A stretch of DNA of 64,000 bases from Duodenibacillus sp964509205 (GTDB taxonomy: Bacteria; Pseudomonadota; Gammaproteobacteria; Burkholderiales; Burkholderiaceae_F), in assembly GCA_964509205.1 (NCBI GenBank), contig CAZDVW010000005.1, positions 1 to 64,000 of the forward strand. Reading direction: 5' to 3'. Below are positions 1 to 9,143 of the stretch, in pieces. Each line of letters opens with the position of its first letter. Within the stretch, counting starts at the first letter, position 1. Under the pieces are notes generated by a model. That model saw nothing but the letters and a program-made list of their open reading frames with translations, searched no databases and was not told the DNA's origin. The position numbers were made by a program, and so were the translations under genes.

Positions 1-55
1 GTGGTATTCGCATCTCTTTGGACTCCGTTGTGTCCAAGAAATCCATACCACTTCA
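1..55. repeat. Nested inverted repeat with 28-bp segment shared with 41896-41923
   Basis: GTGGTAT (1-7) pairs with ATACCAC (45-51), and inside it TTGGAC (18-23) pairs with GTCCAA (32-37). Bases 28-55 match 41896-41923 in 27 of 28 positions. Read on the minus strand the shared block begins TGAAGTGGTATGG and continues to GGACACAA, which resembles the terminal repeat style of IS3-type insertion sequences; that comparison is from memory and unverified. The structure lies just downstream of der and could also act as its transcription stop, although no T-run follows it. Confidence 0.45.
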
Positions 56-89
56 TAAGTCGCCCGTGAAAAAACACGTTCGCCGCTGA

Positions 90-1427
90 TTAGGAGTCTG
101 CCTTTGCGTAGGGGTTTTTCGAGGTTTTCATCTCAACCCGAAGCGGCGTTCCAGCGAGATTGAACTTCTCGCGGAAAAATCCTTCCAAATAGCGCTTGTA
201 ACTGTCCGAGACAGCTTCCAAACTGTTGCCGTGGATGACGATCACAGGCGGATTGTGCCCGCCCTGATGGGCATAACGCAGTTTCGGACGAATGCGGCCG
301 CTGCGGGCCGGAAGCTGCTGGGTGGTTGCCTCAATTAAAGCGCGCGTCAGTTTCGGCGTCGGCAGTTTCATGAAACTGGCCGCATGCGCCTCGCGCACGG
401 CACGCATTAAGTGATTGAGTCCGTTTTTCTTTAAGGCCGAGATGTGCACGAAACGCGCCCAGCTCAAGAAGCGGAACTTGCGCTCAATGTCGAGATCGGC
501 CCGGCTTCGCTCATACGAATCCAGTCCGTCCCACTTATTGACGGCCACAACCAAAGCTCGCCCCGCATCCAGAGCAAAAGCCGCAATGTGCGCATCGTGC
601 GAAGTAATGCCGTCTACGGCATCCAAGACAAGAATCACGACATTGCTCTTTTCAATGGCCTGCAGCGTTTTGACGACAGAAAATTTCTCAATCGTCTCAA
701 AGACCTTGTTTTTCTTACGCAATCCTGCCGTATCAATCAAACGGAATCGATCCCCGTCCATGTCAAAATCAACTTCAATGGCATCGCGGGTCGTTCCGGG
801 CATGTCGTAAGCAATCAGGCGATCTTCGCCAATGAGCGCATTGATCAGCGTCGACTTGCCGACGTTGGGACGTCCGGCAACCGCCACCTTAATGCGCTCG
901 CTTCCCTCATCGGCATCGGTCTCCTCTTCGGGCTCCTGCGGAAACATCGAGAGCACATCCGCCATCAGAGCATGAATGCCGGATCCGTGGGCGGCAGAAA
1001 TCCGCGCCGGATCCCCGAGCCCCAATTCGTGAAATTCGACAATGTGGCGTTCATCCAAGCCTTCAGCCTTGTTAACGACAAGGCGAATCGGACGACCTGC
1101 CGTGCGCAGCCGTCGGGCAATACGCTCGTCGTGCGGCGTTAATCCCGTGCGGGCGTCGCACAAGAAAAGCACCAGGTCGGCCTCCGCAATGGCCGCCTCG
1201 GCCTGTTCGGCCATTTCCCGTACGATGCCGTCGCTCTTTACGGGCTCAAAGCCGCCCGTATCGACCACGATATACGGGCGAGGTCCAAGCCGCCCCTCGC
1301 CGTACTGACGGTCTCGCGTAAGTCCCGGGAAATCCGCCACGATCGCATCGCGGCTTCGGGTTAATCGATTAAACAGCGTCGACTTACCGACATTGGGTCG
1401 GCCGACGAGGGCAATCACGGGAAGCAT
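90..1427 (-). CDS. der: GTPase Der, 50S ribosome assembly
   Basis: Der (EngA) is a cytoplasmic double GTPase needed for maturation of the 50S ribosomal subunit. At 445 residues it has the family length. Two P-loops are visible, GRPNVGKST at about residues 9-17 and again at 185-193, each followed by a DxPG switch motif (DFPGLTRD near 32, DMPGTTRD in the second domain) and NKxD-type specificity motifs (VNKAEG, VNKWDG). The C-terminal part, from about residue 360, fits the KH-like domain. The ATG overlaps the bamB stop in a TAATG junction, so translation is probably coupled to bamB. It is the last gene of the ndk-to-der minus-strand operon seen here. Identification is certain from the tandem GTPase layout. 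Confidence 0.98.
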   Translation of the reverse strand: MLPVIALVGRPNVGKSTLFNRLTRSRDAIVADFPGLTRDRQYGEGRLGPRPYIVVDTGGFEPVKSDGIVREMAEQAEAAIAEADLVLFLCDARTGLTPHDERIARRLRTAGRPIRLVVNKAEGLDERHIVEFHELGLGDPARISAAHGSGIHALMADVLSMFPQEPEEETDADEGSERIKVAVAGRPNVGKSTLINALIGEDRLIAYDMPGTTRDAIEVDFDMDGDRFRLIDTAGLRKKNKVFETIEKFSVVKTLQAIEKSNVVILVLDAVDGITSHDAHIAAFALDAGRALVVAVNKWDGLDSYERSRADLDIERKFRFLSWARFVHISALKKNGLNHLMRAVREAHAASFMKLPTPKLTRALIEATTQQLPARSGRIRPKLRYAHQGGHNPPVIVIHGNSLEAVSDSYKRYLEGFFREKFNLAGTPLRVEMKTSKNPYAKADS

Positions 1428-2572
1428 TATTCTTTACCCACCTTGGCGGCTTTCACAAAAACAAGACGACCTTCGTCGGTCTGGAAAAGCGCGCCGCCTG
1501 CCATCGGAACCGGAGCGGATTTCACAGCCCCGGAAATCTCCGTTCGGCCAATGGTCTTGCCGGTTTCCGAATCCAAGACGCTCACGACGCCGTCAAAGTC
1601 TCCGACAGCAATGGCGTCAGGAAGAACCGAAACCGCACTCGGCGTGCGCCAGAGGAATTCCTTACTCACCCAGAGAGGCGTCCCGGAATCGTGATCAAAG
1701 GCATGAATCGAGCCGTCAGAGGCCGTTACATAAATGCGGCTTCCGTCCGAGACGGGACCGGAAACAGCATCAATCGGACGCGACCAGATTTGGCGGCCGT
1801 TTCGGGCACTCAAGCACAAGACGTTTCCCTGATAGGCGCTGGCGCACATAAGCGACGCATCCACCAGAGGGGCGCCGACCACATCAACTAATCGATCCAC
1901 TTCGGTCGTTCCCTTGGGCTCAGCCACAGGGATTTCAAAAACAGGGCTTCCTGCCGAATCCAGAGCAAGCAATTTGCCGTTTGTCTGACCGATCAAGACG
2001 CCGGCCGGAGAAAACCGCATTTCACGCGCTACGCGCAGCGACAGCGCCGGAGCATGCGCTTGATAGCGCCAGCGCCGTTCGCCGGACAAGGCGTCGTAGC
2101 AGGAAATTCGCGTATCGCTCGTACGAACAATGACAAGCCCTGATCCGACAAGGGGCGGCGTGATCATGTCGCCGCTTAGCTTTGTCGTCCACAGCTCTCG
2201 CCCTGTTTCATCGTACACAACAAGAAAGCCCGTGTTCGTTCCGACGGCAACGATGTGTCCGTCACTGCCGACGCCGGCACTGACGCGTGCCGCGGGCTTT
2301 ACCTTCCACAGGACGCGTCCGGTTTGCGCCTCAATGCGAAACAGACCGTCAGCCCCGGCGGCATAAACGCCCGTTTCCGTCACAACCGGCATCAAAAGTC
2401 CGGTTTCGTTGGCCCCCAAATCCACCGTCCAAACCCGTTCGGTATCAACGGTTTTCACAAAGGGCGCGAGTTCAATCGGATCACGCGGCCCGGGCGACGA
2501 ACAAGCACCGAGCAATGAGGCCGCCGCCAAAGCGACGGCTGCCAAACGAAGACGCGAGCAATTTAACTGCAT
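1427..2572 (-). CDS. bamB: Outer membrane assembly lipoprotein BamB
   Basis: BamB is a periplasmic lipoprotein beta-propeller of the BAM complex, which inserts beta-barrel proteins into the outer membrane. The N-terminus is a lipoprotein signal: positively charged residues, a hydrophobic stretch and the lipobox LLGAC followed by SSPGP. The rest is made of repeated PQQ-like blades (for example GLFRIEAQTGRVLWK, SCYDALSGERRWRY, HAFDHDSGTPLW). The ATG at 2572 lies 11 bases after a GGAG; an in-frame GTG at 2584 is an alternative that adds four residues. It sits between yfgM and der, the standard neighbourhood in Burkholderiales. It works with BamD, encoded at 53085. Confidence 0.95.
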   Translation of the reverse strand: MQLNCSRLRLAAVALAAASLLGACSSPGPRDPIELAPFVKTVDTERVWTVDLGANETGLLMPVVTETGVYAAGADGLFRIEAQTGRVLWKVKPAARVSAGVGSDGHIVAVGTNTGFLVVYDETGRELWTTKLSGDMITPPLVGSGLVIVRTSDTRISCYDALSGERRWRYQAHAPALSLRVAREMRFSPAGVLIGQTNGKLLALDSAGSPVFEIPVAEPKGTTEVDRLVDVVGAPLVDASLMCASAYQGNVLCLSARNGRQIWSRPIDAVSGPVSDGSRIYVTASDGSIHAFDHDSGTPLWVSKEFLWRTPSAVSVLPDAIAVGDFDGVVSVLDSETGKTIGRTEISGAVKSAPVPMAGGALFQTDEGRLVFVKAAKVGKE

Positions 2573-2592
2573 GATCAAAGGCACTCCGAAAA

Positions 2593-3234
2593 TCAGTTTT
2601 TCGAATCCGGCAACGCTTCAAGCTTAAGCGTCACGAGGGGCGAAAGCGTATTGACCTTCTTATCAAAGCGAATCGAGGCCTCCCAGGCTTCGCGCGCTTT
2701 GTCAACATTACCGAGCGCAAACTGCACATCGCCCAAGCGGTCGTTATAAATCACTTCGCTGCCGGCGCCAGGAGCAGCGGCCTCTAAAACGGCCAGCGCT
2801 TCCTTTGCATTGCCCGCATCGAGTTCGACGCCTGCCAAGCGCACGCGCGCCAGCGTTTCATATTCCGGTCGCTTGCCGACTTCGATAATCCACTTTAAGG
2901 CGCTGCGGGCGGTATTAAGATCGTTTTCATTGGCGGCCGCCGCAGCCTGCGTGAAAGCGGCGAGCGAAGCGAAAACGTGCTTCGGATATTCCTTCATCAA
3001 GCCTTCGGAAAGCGACTTGATGTTTTTCTTATCGCCGTTCATCACGGCATTTTGTAGCTGCACATACGCGGCCGTCGCCTTCGTTCCCTGCACCTTCTGG
3101 TAATACTTCCAGCCGTTGTAGCCGGCAAACGCCAAGCAAAAAACCGTCAGGACAACCGTAATGAGCGTTCCCCATTTATCCCACCAAGCCTTCAGTTGGT
3201 CCAGGGACTCTTGTTCTTCCAAATCGTATGCCAT
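2593..3234 (-). CDS. yfgM: YfgM-like periplasmic TPR chaperone of the SecYEG translocon
   Basis: A 213-residue single-pass membrane protein with a short cytoplasmic N-terminus, a transmembrane segment at about residues 21-42 (TLITVVLTVFCLAFAGYNG) and a periplasmic tetratricopeptide-like region. This is the layout of YfgM, which associates with SecYEG/PpiD and helps secreted proteins fold. The start ATG is preceded by AAAGGAG at 8 bases. Its place between hisS and bamB is the conserved position for yfgM. The gene name rests on architecture and synteny because TPR sequence is not very specific. Confidence 0.88.
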   Translation of the reverse strand: MAYDLEEQESLDQLKAWWDKWGTLITVVLTVFCLAFAGYNGWKYYQKVQGTKATAAYVQLQNAVMNGDKKNIKSLSEGLMKEYPKHVFASLAAFTQAAAAANENDLNTARSALKWIIEVGKRPEYETLARVRLAGVELDAGNAKEALAVLEAAAPGAGSEVIYNDRLGDVQFALGNVDKAREAWEASIRFDKKVNTLSPLVTLKLEALPDSKN

Positions 3235-3280
3235 CGTTAAAACTCCTTTCGCGTTACCCTAACCTGCAGTCGGCTTGCTG

Positions 3281-4561
3281 TCAATCGACTGAGAGAATTG
3301 TTTCAATTTCGTTAAAGGGAACCAGTTGCTGCTCTTCGAACACCTGTTCGCCTTGCGCATTCCTTAAGCGCTTCACAGACACTTTGCCGGCGGCAATTTC
3401 ATCGTCGCCCGCGATGATGACCCACGTGGCAAGCGACGCATCGGCGCGTTTCATTTGTGACTTAAACGAGAGACTGCCGGCATGAACGATCACGCGAACG
3501 CCGCGATCGCGAAGCGTCTCGGCGATTTCACGCGCTTTTTTCTCCGTCTCCCCGCCGCGATGGGCGACATAGACGCGGCAGTACGGACTGACCCATTGCG
3601 TGCCGCCCTCGCGCATCAGTTCAATCACACGCTCGGCTCCGACGGCAAAGCCGACGGCCGGGCACGGCTTTCCGCCGAGAATCTCAATGAGCGGATCGTA
3701 CCGGCCGCCCCCGCAGATCGTGCCCTGAGCACCCAGTTTATCGGTCGTCCACTCAAAAACCGTGTGGTTGTAATAATCCAAACCGCGCACAAGCCGCGGA
3801 TTGATGGCGTAGTCAATCGAAAGCGACTCAAGACCCTTTTCAAGGCCGCGCAGGAACGCCAGTGAATCGTCGCCTAAAAAGTCAATTAACTTCGGCGCCC
3901 CTTCGACCAAGGCCTGCATGGCCGGATTTTTCGTATCGAGGATGCGAAGCGGATTCGTCAGAAGCCGTCTTTTGGCATCCTCGTCAAGCACGTCGCTGTT
4001 AGCCGTGAAATAGGCAATCAACGCTTCTCGGTGCTTGGCTCGTTCGGCGGCCGCTCCCAAACTGTTGATTTCGAGTTTGGCCTCAATGCCGAGCAACTTC
4101 CACAAGCGCGAGGTCATGGCCAAAAGGTCGATGTCGATGTCGGGGCCGGCAAAGCCGAGCGCTTCGCAGCCGAACTGATAAAACTGCCGATAGCGTCCTC
4201 TCTGCGGCCGCTCATGGCGAAACATCGGCCCGAAGTACCACAGCCGCTGCGGCGCGTTGTAGGTCAAATTGTGCTCGATCACGCTGCGAACGACCGCACT
4301 CGTCCCTTCGGGACGCAACGTGAGTTTTTCCCCGTTTAGGCTGTCTTCGAAGGAATACATTTCCTTTTCGACGATATCGGTCACCTCTCCGATGCCGCGG
4401 CAAAACAACGCGGTCGGCTCGACAATGGGCGTACGAATCTGGCGAAAACCATATAAGAGCGCCGTTTCGCGCACAGCCGATTCAAATTTCTCCCAAATCG
4501 GCGTCTCCTCCGGGAGCATGTCGTTCATGCCCTTGACGCCCGCAATCTTCACATTCGCCAT
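3281..4561 (-). CDS. hisS: Histidyl-tRNA synthetase
   Basis: HisS charges tRNA-His in the cytoplasm. Class II synthetase motif 2 (FRHERPQRGRYRQF) and the histidine-specific glycine-rich block CGGGRYDPLIE are both present, followed by a C-terminal anticodon-binding domain (from about residue 330). The ATG at 4561 is preceded by GAGGA at about 11 bases and gives the usual N-terminus MANVKIAGVKGMNDMLP, 426 residues. An upstream in-frame TTG at 4579 is rejected as the start. ispG ends just upstream at 4580, so the genes are co-transcribed. Confidence 0.98.
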   Translation of the reverse strand: MANVKIAGVKGMNDMLPEETPIWEKFESAVRETALLYGFRQIRTPIVEPTALFCRGIGEVTDIVEKEMYSFEDSLNGEKLTLRPEGTSAVVRSVIEHNLTYNAPQRLWYFGPMFRHERPQRGRYRQFYQFGCEALGFAGPDIDIDLLAMTSRLWKLLGIEAKLEINSLGAAAERAKHREALIAYFTANSDVLDEDAKRRLLTNPLRILDTKNPAMQALVEGAPKLIDFLGDDSLAFLRGLEKGLESLSIDYAINPRLVRGLDYYNHTVFEWTTDKLGAQGTICGGGRYDPLIEILGGKPCPAVGFAVGAERVIELMREGGTQWVSPYCRVYVAHRGGETEKKAREIAETLRDRGVRVIVHAGSLSFKSQMKRADASLATWVIIAGDDEIAAGKVSVKRLRNAQGEQVFEEQQLVPFNEIETILSVD

Positions 4562-4579
4562 TGTCTTCGCTGTCCTCAA

Positions 4580-5812
4580 TTACTTTTTACCCCATCGATT
4601 CAACACATAGGCCTCGATGAGCGTTTGAAAATCTTTTTCGATGGCCTCGCCCTTTAAGGCCGCAATCTTGCGCCCGTCCGCAAAGACCGGCGCCACCGGA
4701 GACTCGCCCCGGCCGGGCAAACTCAACCCGATATCGGCATTTCCCGCCTCGCCGGGCCCGTTGACGACGCAACCCATAACAGCCACGCGCATGGCCTCGG
4801 AGCCCGGAGCCTTCTCGCGCCAAACCGGTCCCATGCGGTTAACAAACTCCTGAGTGCTTAACGCCAGGCGCTGAAAGAGTTCGCTTGACGTGCGTCCGCA
4901 CCCCGGACACGAGGTCACAAGCGGACAAAAACAACGCAATCCGAGGCACTGCAGAATTTCTTCTGCAACTCTCACCTCGCGGGTTCTGTCCTCGCCGGGA
5001 GAAGGCGTCGTCGAAACGCGGATCGTATCGCCGATGCCCTCGGATAAAAGAATGCTTAATGCCGCCGTGCTGGAAACGACGCCTTTTAAACCGACGCCTG
5101 CCTCGGTCAATCCCAGGTGCAACGCATACGAACACGCCGATGACAAAGCCCGATAGACGTAAACGAGGTCGGCCACGCCGCTGACCTTCGCGGAAAGTAC
5201 CAACTGGTTTTCCTTCAAACCGAGCCGCACGGCATCTTCGGCGCTTTGAAGCGTGCTCTCAATGACACAGTCGAGAAAAACGGCCTGCGCGGGCTTCTGG
5301 CTGGCTCGCCCCTGCTCGATGCGTTTTTCGAGCAATTCCGGATCGAGACTGCCGCCGTTTACGCCGATGCGAACCGCTTTGTCAAAGCGGCAGGCGTAAT
5401 CGATCATGGCCGCAAAGTTACTCGCGTGCGCCCCGCCCTTTCCGACGTTGCCCGGATTAATGCGATACTTCGAAAGCGCTCTGGCGCAAGCCTCTTCCTG
5501 CGCCAGCAGCTTATGTCCGTTGTAGTGAAAGTCGCCCACCAGCGGGACAAAACAGCCGGCCTCGTCGAGTTTTTCCCGAATCACGGGAATGGCTCGAGCC
5601 GCTGCCGGCGTATTCACGGTGAGCCGAACGAGTTCACTGCCGGCTCGAGCCAGCGAAAGCACCTGAGCAACGCTGGCCTCAACGTCTTCGGTCGGCGTGT
5701 TGGTCATCGACTGCACGCAAACGGGAGAGCCGCCCCCGACCGAGACCGTCAAGCCCGCATGGCGCACCTCAACCCGATGCGTCTTTTTCCGTTGAGCAAG
5801 AGCCGATGTCAT
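4580..5812 (-). CDS. ispG: 4-hydroxy-3-methylbut-2-enyl diphosphate synthase (flavodoxin)
   Basis: IspG (GcpE) converts methylerythritol cyclodiphosphate to HMBPP, the penultimate step of the MEP isoprenoid pathway. The 410-residue protein has the N-terminal TIM-barrel opening (VRHAGLTVSVGGGSPVCVQS) and the C-terminal iron-sulfur region, with cysteines in TSCPGCGRTS and GCVVNGPGE that bind the [4Fe-4S] cluster. Its ATG overlaps the rlmN TGA by four bases (ATGA), showing translational coupling. In many relatives pilW/rodZ-like genes lie between rlmN and ispG; they are absent here. Confidence 0.98.
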   Translation of the reverse strand: MTSALAQRKKTHRVEVRHAGLTVSVGGGSPVCVQSMTNTPTEDVEASVAQVLSLARAGSELVRLTVNTPAAARAIPVIREKLDEAGCFVPLVGDFHYNGHKLLAQEEACARALSKYRINPGNVGKGGAHASNFAAMIDYACRFDKAVRIGVNGGSLDPELLEKRIEQGRASQKPAQAVFLDCVIESTLQSAEDAVRLGLKENQLVLSAKVSGVADLVYVYRALSSACSYALHLGLTEAGVGLKGVVSSTAALSILLSEGIGDTIRVSTTPSPGEDRTREVRVAEEILQCLGLRCFCPLVTSCPGCGRTSSELFQRLALSTQEFVNRMGPVWREKAPGSEAMRVAVMGCVVNGPGEAGNADIGLSLPGRGESPVAPVFADGRKIAALKGEAIEKDFQTLIEAYVLNRWGKK

Positions 5813-6969
5813 GAAGCGCCTCGAAAATGGGTGTTGCGGCCGAAGACGTCCGGCGCCGCTTTCTTTTGCTCGACTAAACGCAGCGCCCGGCGCGTGCGGT
5901 CGCGAACTTCGCCAGCCAATTGTCCGCAGGCGGCCGCAATATCATCGCCGCGCGTCCGACGCACGGTCGTCACAATGCCGGCATCGTTCAAAATTTTGGC
6001 AAATTGCGTGACCCGTTCCGGTTCGGGCGAATGCAGTCCTGAGTCCGGAAAGGCATTAAAGGGGATGAGATTGAATTTACACGGAACATCCTGCACGAGC
6101 GTCAAAAGATCCCTCGCCTGCTTGTCCGAATCGTTGACGCCGCCCAACAACAGGTATTCAAAGGTAATGAAGTCGCGGGGCGCCACCGCCAAATAGCGGC
6201 GACAAGCGACCATCAGCTCCGAGAGCGGATGCTTCTTGTTAACCGGCATAATTTGGTTGCGAAGCGCATCGGTCGGCGCATGAAGGCTTACAGCCAAGGC
6301 TACCGGAACGGCATCGGCCAATTTATCCATCTGCCGCACAAGCCCGCAGGTCGAGACCGTTACGCGGCGTCGGGAAAGTCCGTAGGCATTGTCATCCAAG
6401 AAAAGGCGCAGAGCCGGCAAAACCTGATCCAGATTCTGCAAAGGCTCGCCCATTCCCATTAAAACGACGTTGCTGATCACCCGTTCGTTCGGGTCGGTGA
6501 TTCCCGCTTCTTGGCGCAGTGTTTTCTCAGCCGTCCAAACCTGACCGACGATTTCGGCCGTCGTCAGATTGCGGTTAAATCCTTGCTTACCCGTCGAGCA
6601 GAAAAGGCAGCCCATGGCACAGCCGGCCTGCGTGGAAATGCAAAGCGTTCCGCGATTTTCCGACGGGATGTACACCGTTTCAACGGCATTGCCCTCGCCG
6701 ACGTCAAAGAGCCACTTACGGGTACCGTCTGCAGCAAACCGGCAGTCCAAAACGACCGGAGCGCAAACAGCGGCACAGACCTTTAACTTTTCTCGAAACG
6801 ACTTGGCAAGATTCGTCATCTTGTCAAAGTCGTCTTCGCAAAATCGATGGATCCAGCGTGCAAGCTGAACGGCACGATAGGGCTTTTCGCCCATCTGTGC
6901 ACACCATGCCTTAATCATCTCGATATCGAAACCGAGAAGATTCACGGGTTTGCCGTCTGTCGCCTGCAC
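5809..6969 (-). CDS. rlmN: Dual-specificity 23S rRNA/tRNA adenine-C2 methyltransferase RlmN
   Basis: RlmN is a radical-SAM enzyme that methylates A2503 of 23S rRNA and A37 of some tRNAs. The CxxxCxxC cluster motif is visible as CAMGCLFC, with the conserved upstream STQAG and a downstream VLMGMGEPLQN segment. The C-terminal CGQLAG carries the conserved cysteine used in the covalent intermediate. The GTG at 6969 lies 9 bases after AGGGG; the in-frame TTG at 6975 is only 3 bases away and is less likely. Coupled to ispG by a 4-base overlap. Confidence 0.96.
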   Translation of the reverse strand: MQATDGKPVNLLGFDIEMIKAWCAQMGEKPYRAVQLARWIHRFCEDDFDKMTNLAKSFREKLKVCAAVCAPVVLDCRFAADGTRKWLFDVGEGNAVETVYIPSENRGTLCISTQAGCAMGCLFCSTGKQGFNRNLTTAEIVGQVWTAEKTLRQEAGITDPNERVISNVVLMGMGEPLQNLDQVLPALRLFLDDNAYGLSRRRVTVSTCGLVRQMDKLADAVPVALAVSLHAPTDALRNQIMPVNKKHPLSELMVACRRYLAVAPRDFITFEYLLLGGVNDSDKQARDLLTLVQDVPCKFNLIPFNAFPDSGLHSPEPERVTQFAKILNDAGIVTTVRRTRGDDIAAACGQLAGEVRDRTRRALRLVEQKKAAPDVFGRNTHFRGAS

Positions 6970-6992
6970 GTCCAAGATCCCCTTGTATCCGA

Positions 6993-7418
6993 TTAGCGCG
7001 AGCAGATCGCCAATGTCGGGAAGAAATAGGCGATTTCGACAGCCGCCGTCGCCGGAGCATCAGAACCGTGAACGGCATTGGCGTCGATCGAAGAAGCAAA
7101 ATCGGCACGGATCGTTCCGGGAGCGGCCTTCTTCGGGTCGGTGGCGCCCATCAGTTCGCGGTTCTTCGCAATGGCATTTTCGCCTTCGAGAACCTGAATC
7201 ATCACGGGGCCGGAAGTCATAAACTTAACGAGATCGGCAAAGAAGGGACGTTCGCGATGAACGGCATAAAAGCCTTCTGCTTCGGCCTTCGAGAGCTGGC
7301 GCATCTGAGCGGCAACGATCTTGAGACCGGCCTCTTCAAAGCGGGTGTAAATCTTTCCGATGACATTCTTGGCAACGGCATCGGGCTTAACAATGGAAAG
7401 TGTGCGTTCAACAGCCAT
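6993..7418 (-). CDS. ndk: Nucleoside diphosphate kinase
   Basis: Ndk balances nucleoside triphosphate pools by transferring the gamma phosphate through a phosphohistidine. The 141-residue protein starting MAVERTLSIVKPDAV has the normal family length, and the active-site block NAVHGSDAP contains the catalytic histidine. The ATG at 7418 follows a weak AAGAG; a longer frame reaching 7463 adds 15 residues with no family similarity and is not used. It is the first gene of the ndk-rlmN-ispG-hisS-yfgM-bamB-der operon. Confidence 0.97.
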   Translation of the reverse strand: MAVERTLSIVKPDAVAKNVIGKIYTRFEEAGLKIVAAQMRQLSKAEAEGFYAVHRERPFFADLVKFMTSGPVMIQVLEGENAIAKNRELMGATDPKKAAPGTIRADFASSIDANAVHGSDAPATAAVEIAYFFPTLAICSR

Positions 7419-7731
7419 TTCTTTTCTCTTTTCAGTAAAAATACGTCCCAAAACGGGCACCATAAACAGCGATCTTTTCTTGCATTGACATGAAAGAAAG
7501 AGTTCGCCGGGAACAAAAACAACCGTTGCGGAAACCGCTTGATCCCCGCAAGGCGAAATTCGAGCGCGATTTTAGCATGATGCCACCGTCTCCCGACGCA
7601 GAAAACGGCTCGTAAATCGCGGGCAAAACAGCCGATTACACAGAGCTCCTTTCGGGCCGATCCGGTTCGTCTGCCAAGAGGCATCTGCGTCCTTTAACGC
7701 AGCCGGCATTTATGCCGGCCGCAGAGAGCCC
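7419..7731. other. Intergenic region with candidate ndk-operon promoter and a hairpin
   Basis: No gene is supported here. On the minus strand TGCTAAAAT (7569-7577) is a possible extended -10 for the ndk operon, without a clear -35. At 7702-7719 a 7-bp perfect hairpin (GCCGGCA, loop TTTA, TGCCGGC), flanked by CTGCG/CGCAG, follows the DUF4143 ATPase stop and may end its transcript, though no T-run follows. Confidence 0.35.
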
Positions 7732-8946
7732 TCAATCCCATTTATCCGCCAACAAGAAGTTGCGAATCGAACAGTGTTTGATCCCGTTGCGGCTCATCTC
7801 GATCTCATCGAGAGAAACAACGTATTTCGGAAAGTGATCGCGGATACCCTCATAGACGCCGAATTCGCGAGATATCGTTTCTTCCGAGGCAAGCAGATAA
7901 GAAACCTGAACATAAATCTTTTTGCCGCCCTTGTCGCCGACAAAGTCGACTTCTTGATGTCGGGTTCTGCCCGCTGTAACGCGATATCCCCGGCGAAGCA
8001 TTTCCAGATACACCATATTTTCCAGGATCTGGTTGATATCCCGCCGATTTTCCCCATAGACGGCTTCGCGAATTCCATGATCGGCCATGTAGTACTTTTC
8101 ATGGGTCGCCAGAATCCGCTTTCCCTGCAGATCCTCGCATTGAACACGATAAAAAAGATAAGCTTCGCAACAATATTTGACGTAATTGAGCACCGTTTCA
8201 ACGGCGACGGTGCGATGCTCGTTCTTTAAGAACTTAACGAGAGACGTGGCCGAAAAGGGATTTCCCGCATTCATCATCATAAAAGCGATGATGCGCTCTA
8301 AGAGGTCCACGTCACGAATCTTGTTTCTCTTTACGATATCCTTGAGCTGGACGGAATTAAAGAGATCCCGCAGATATTGCTCGGAGGGTTCCTCGGCAAA
8401 ACCAATATTGGCTAGATAAGGCATCCCGCCTCGGAGCAGATACAACTGAAAGGCTGTCAGTGAAGATTCAGCCGGGGCAACCGTGCGGTACAACTCCAAA
8501 AATTCTGCAAAAGAAAAAGGATAGATGACAAACTCCACGTAACGTCCGCCCAGATACGAGGCCAACTCGCCGGATAAGAGCGTTGCATTCGAGCCGGTAA
8601 TATAGATATCGCAATCGAGCGCCACGCGAAGCGAATTAATGCACTTTTCCCAATCCTTCACCTCTTGGATTTCATCAAAGAACAGATAGACTTTGCCCTC
8701 AATTTCCGCCGCACGCTGTGTGATCTCATCGTGCAGTGCCTCGGCCGTCTGCAGACGGGCATAGCGCATGTCCTCAAAATTAATTGAGATGAAGCAATCA
8801 GGATTGACGCCGGACTGTACAAGCTCTTGCTTAATTAATTCCAACATAACCGACTTTCCGCAACGCCGAATGCCGGTCATGACCTTAATGAGTTCTGTTC
8901 CGATAAACGGGCGGATACGATCCATGTACAGCGTGCGCTTAATCAT
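7732..8946 (-). CDS. AAA-type ATP-binding protein, DUF4143 family
   Basis: A 404-residue ATPase with Walker A in GIRRCGKSVML (about residues 26-36) and Walker B in YLFFDEIQE, then ITGSNA (sensor-like) and a C-terminal DUF4143-type region including GDKGGKKIYVQVSY, which resembles a restriction-endonuclease-like fold. Such stand-alone ATPases are common in host-associated bacteria and archaea, often in many copies; their function is not established, with links proposed to mobile elements or defence. The ATG is preceded by GGGAG at 6 bases. It stands apart from its neighbours with its own AT-rich upstream region containing inverted repeats. It is the first of four accessory genes on the minus strand. 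Confidence 0.88.
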   Translation of the reverse strand: MIKRTLYMDRIRPFIGTELIKVMTGIRRCGKSVMLELIKQELVQSGVNPDCFISINFEDMRYARLQTAEALHDEITQRAAEIEGKVYLFFDEIQEVKDWEKCINSLRVALDCDIYITGSNATLLSGELASYLGGRYVEFVIYPFSFAEFLELYRTVAPAESSLTAFQLYLLRGGMPYLANIGFAEEPSEQYLRDLFNSVQLKDIVKRNKIRDVDLLERIIAFMMMNAGNPFSATSLVKFLKNEHRTVAVETVLNYVKYCCEAYLFYRVQCEDLQGKRILATHEKYYMADHGIREAVYGENRRDINQILENMVYLEMLRRGYRVTAGRTRHQEVDFVGDKGGKKIYVQVSYLLASEETISREFGVYEGIRDHFPKYVVSLDEIEMSRNGIKHCSIRNFLLADKWD

Positions 8947-8980
8947 CCTCCGACTCCCTTCCTGACTTCAAGCTTCTGAA

Positions 8981-9063
8981 TTTATCAGTTGTATCTGATA
9001 AAAAGTTCTTTTATGCAAATTTTATAAGATATAACTTACAAAAACAAAAATAACGAGAACTTT
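8981..9063. promoter_or_regulatory. AT-rich region with two inverted repeats upstream of DUF4143 ATPase
   Basis: TTTATCAG (8981-8988) pairs with CTGATAAA (8995-9002), a perfect 8-bp repeat with a 6-base spacer. AAAGTTCT (9002-9009) pairs with AGAACTTT (9056-9063), enclosing a very AT-rich stretch. These sites lie 35-115 bases upstream of the ATPase start and are plausible operator or promoter elements. No clear -35/-10 pair was assigned. Confidence 0.35.
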
Positions 9064-9143
9064 CAAGTGTTTCAGTGCGCTAAACAGCAAGCGGACAAAG
9101 CGGTTTGGGTCGTCAACGCCCCTCAATGTTCGCTTTTGATGTT

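Noticed and set aside
4561..4579. Upstream TTG start for hisS (6 extra residues)
   Set aside because: The ATG at 4561 has GAGGA at the right distance and gives the conserved N-terminus.
5246..6196. A 316-codon plus-strand open frame over ispG and rlmN
   Set aside because: Spans two well-defined overlapping genes on the other strand; no motif.
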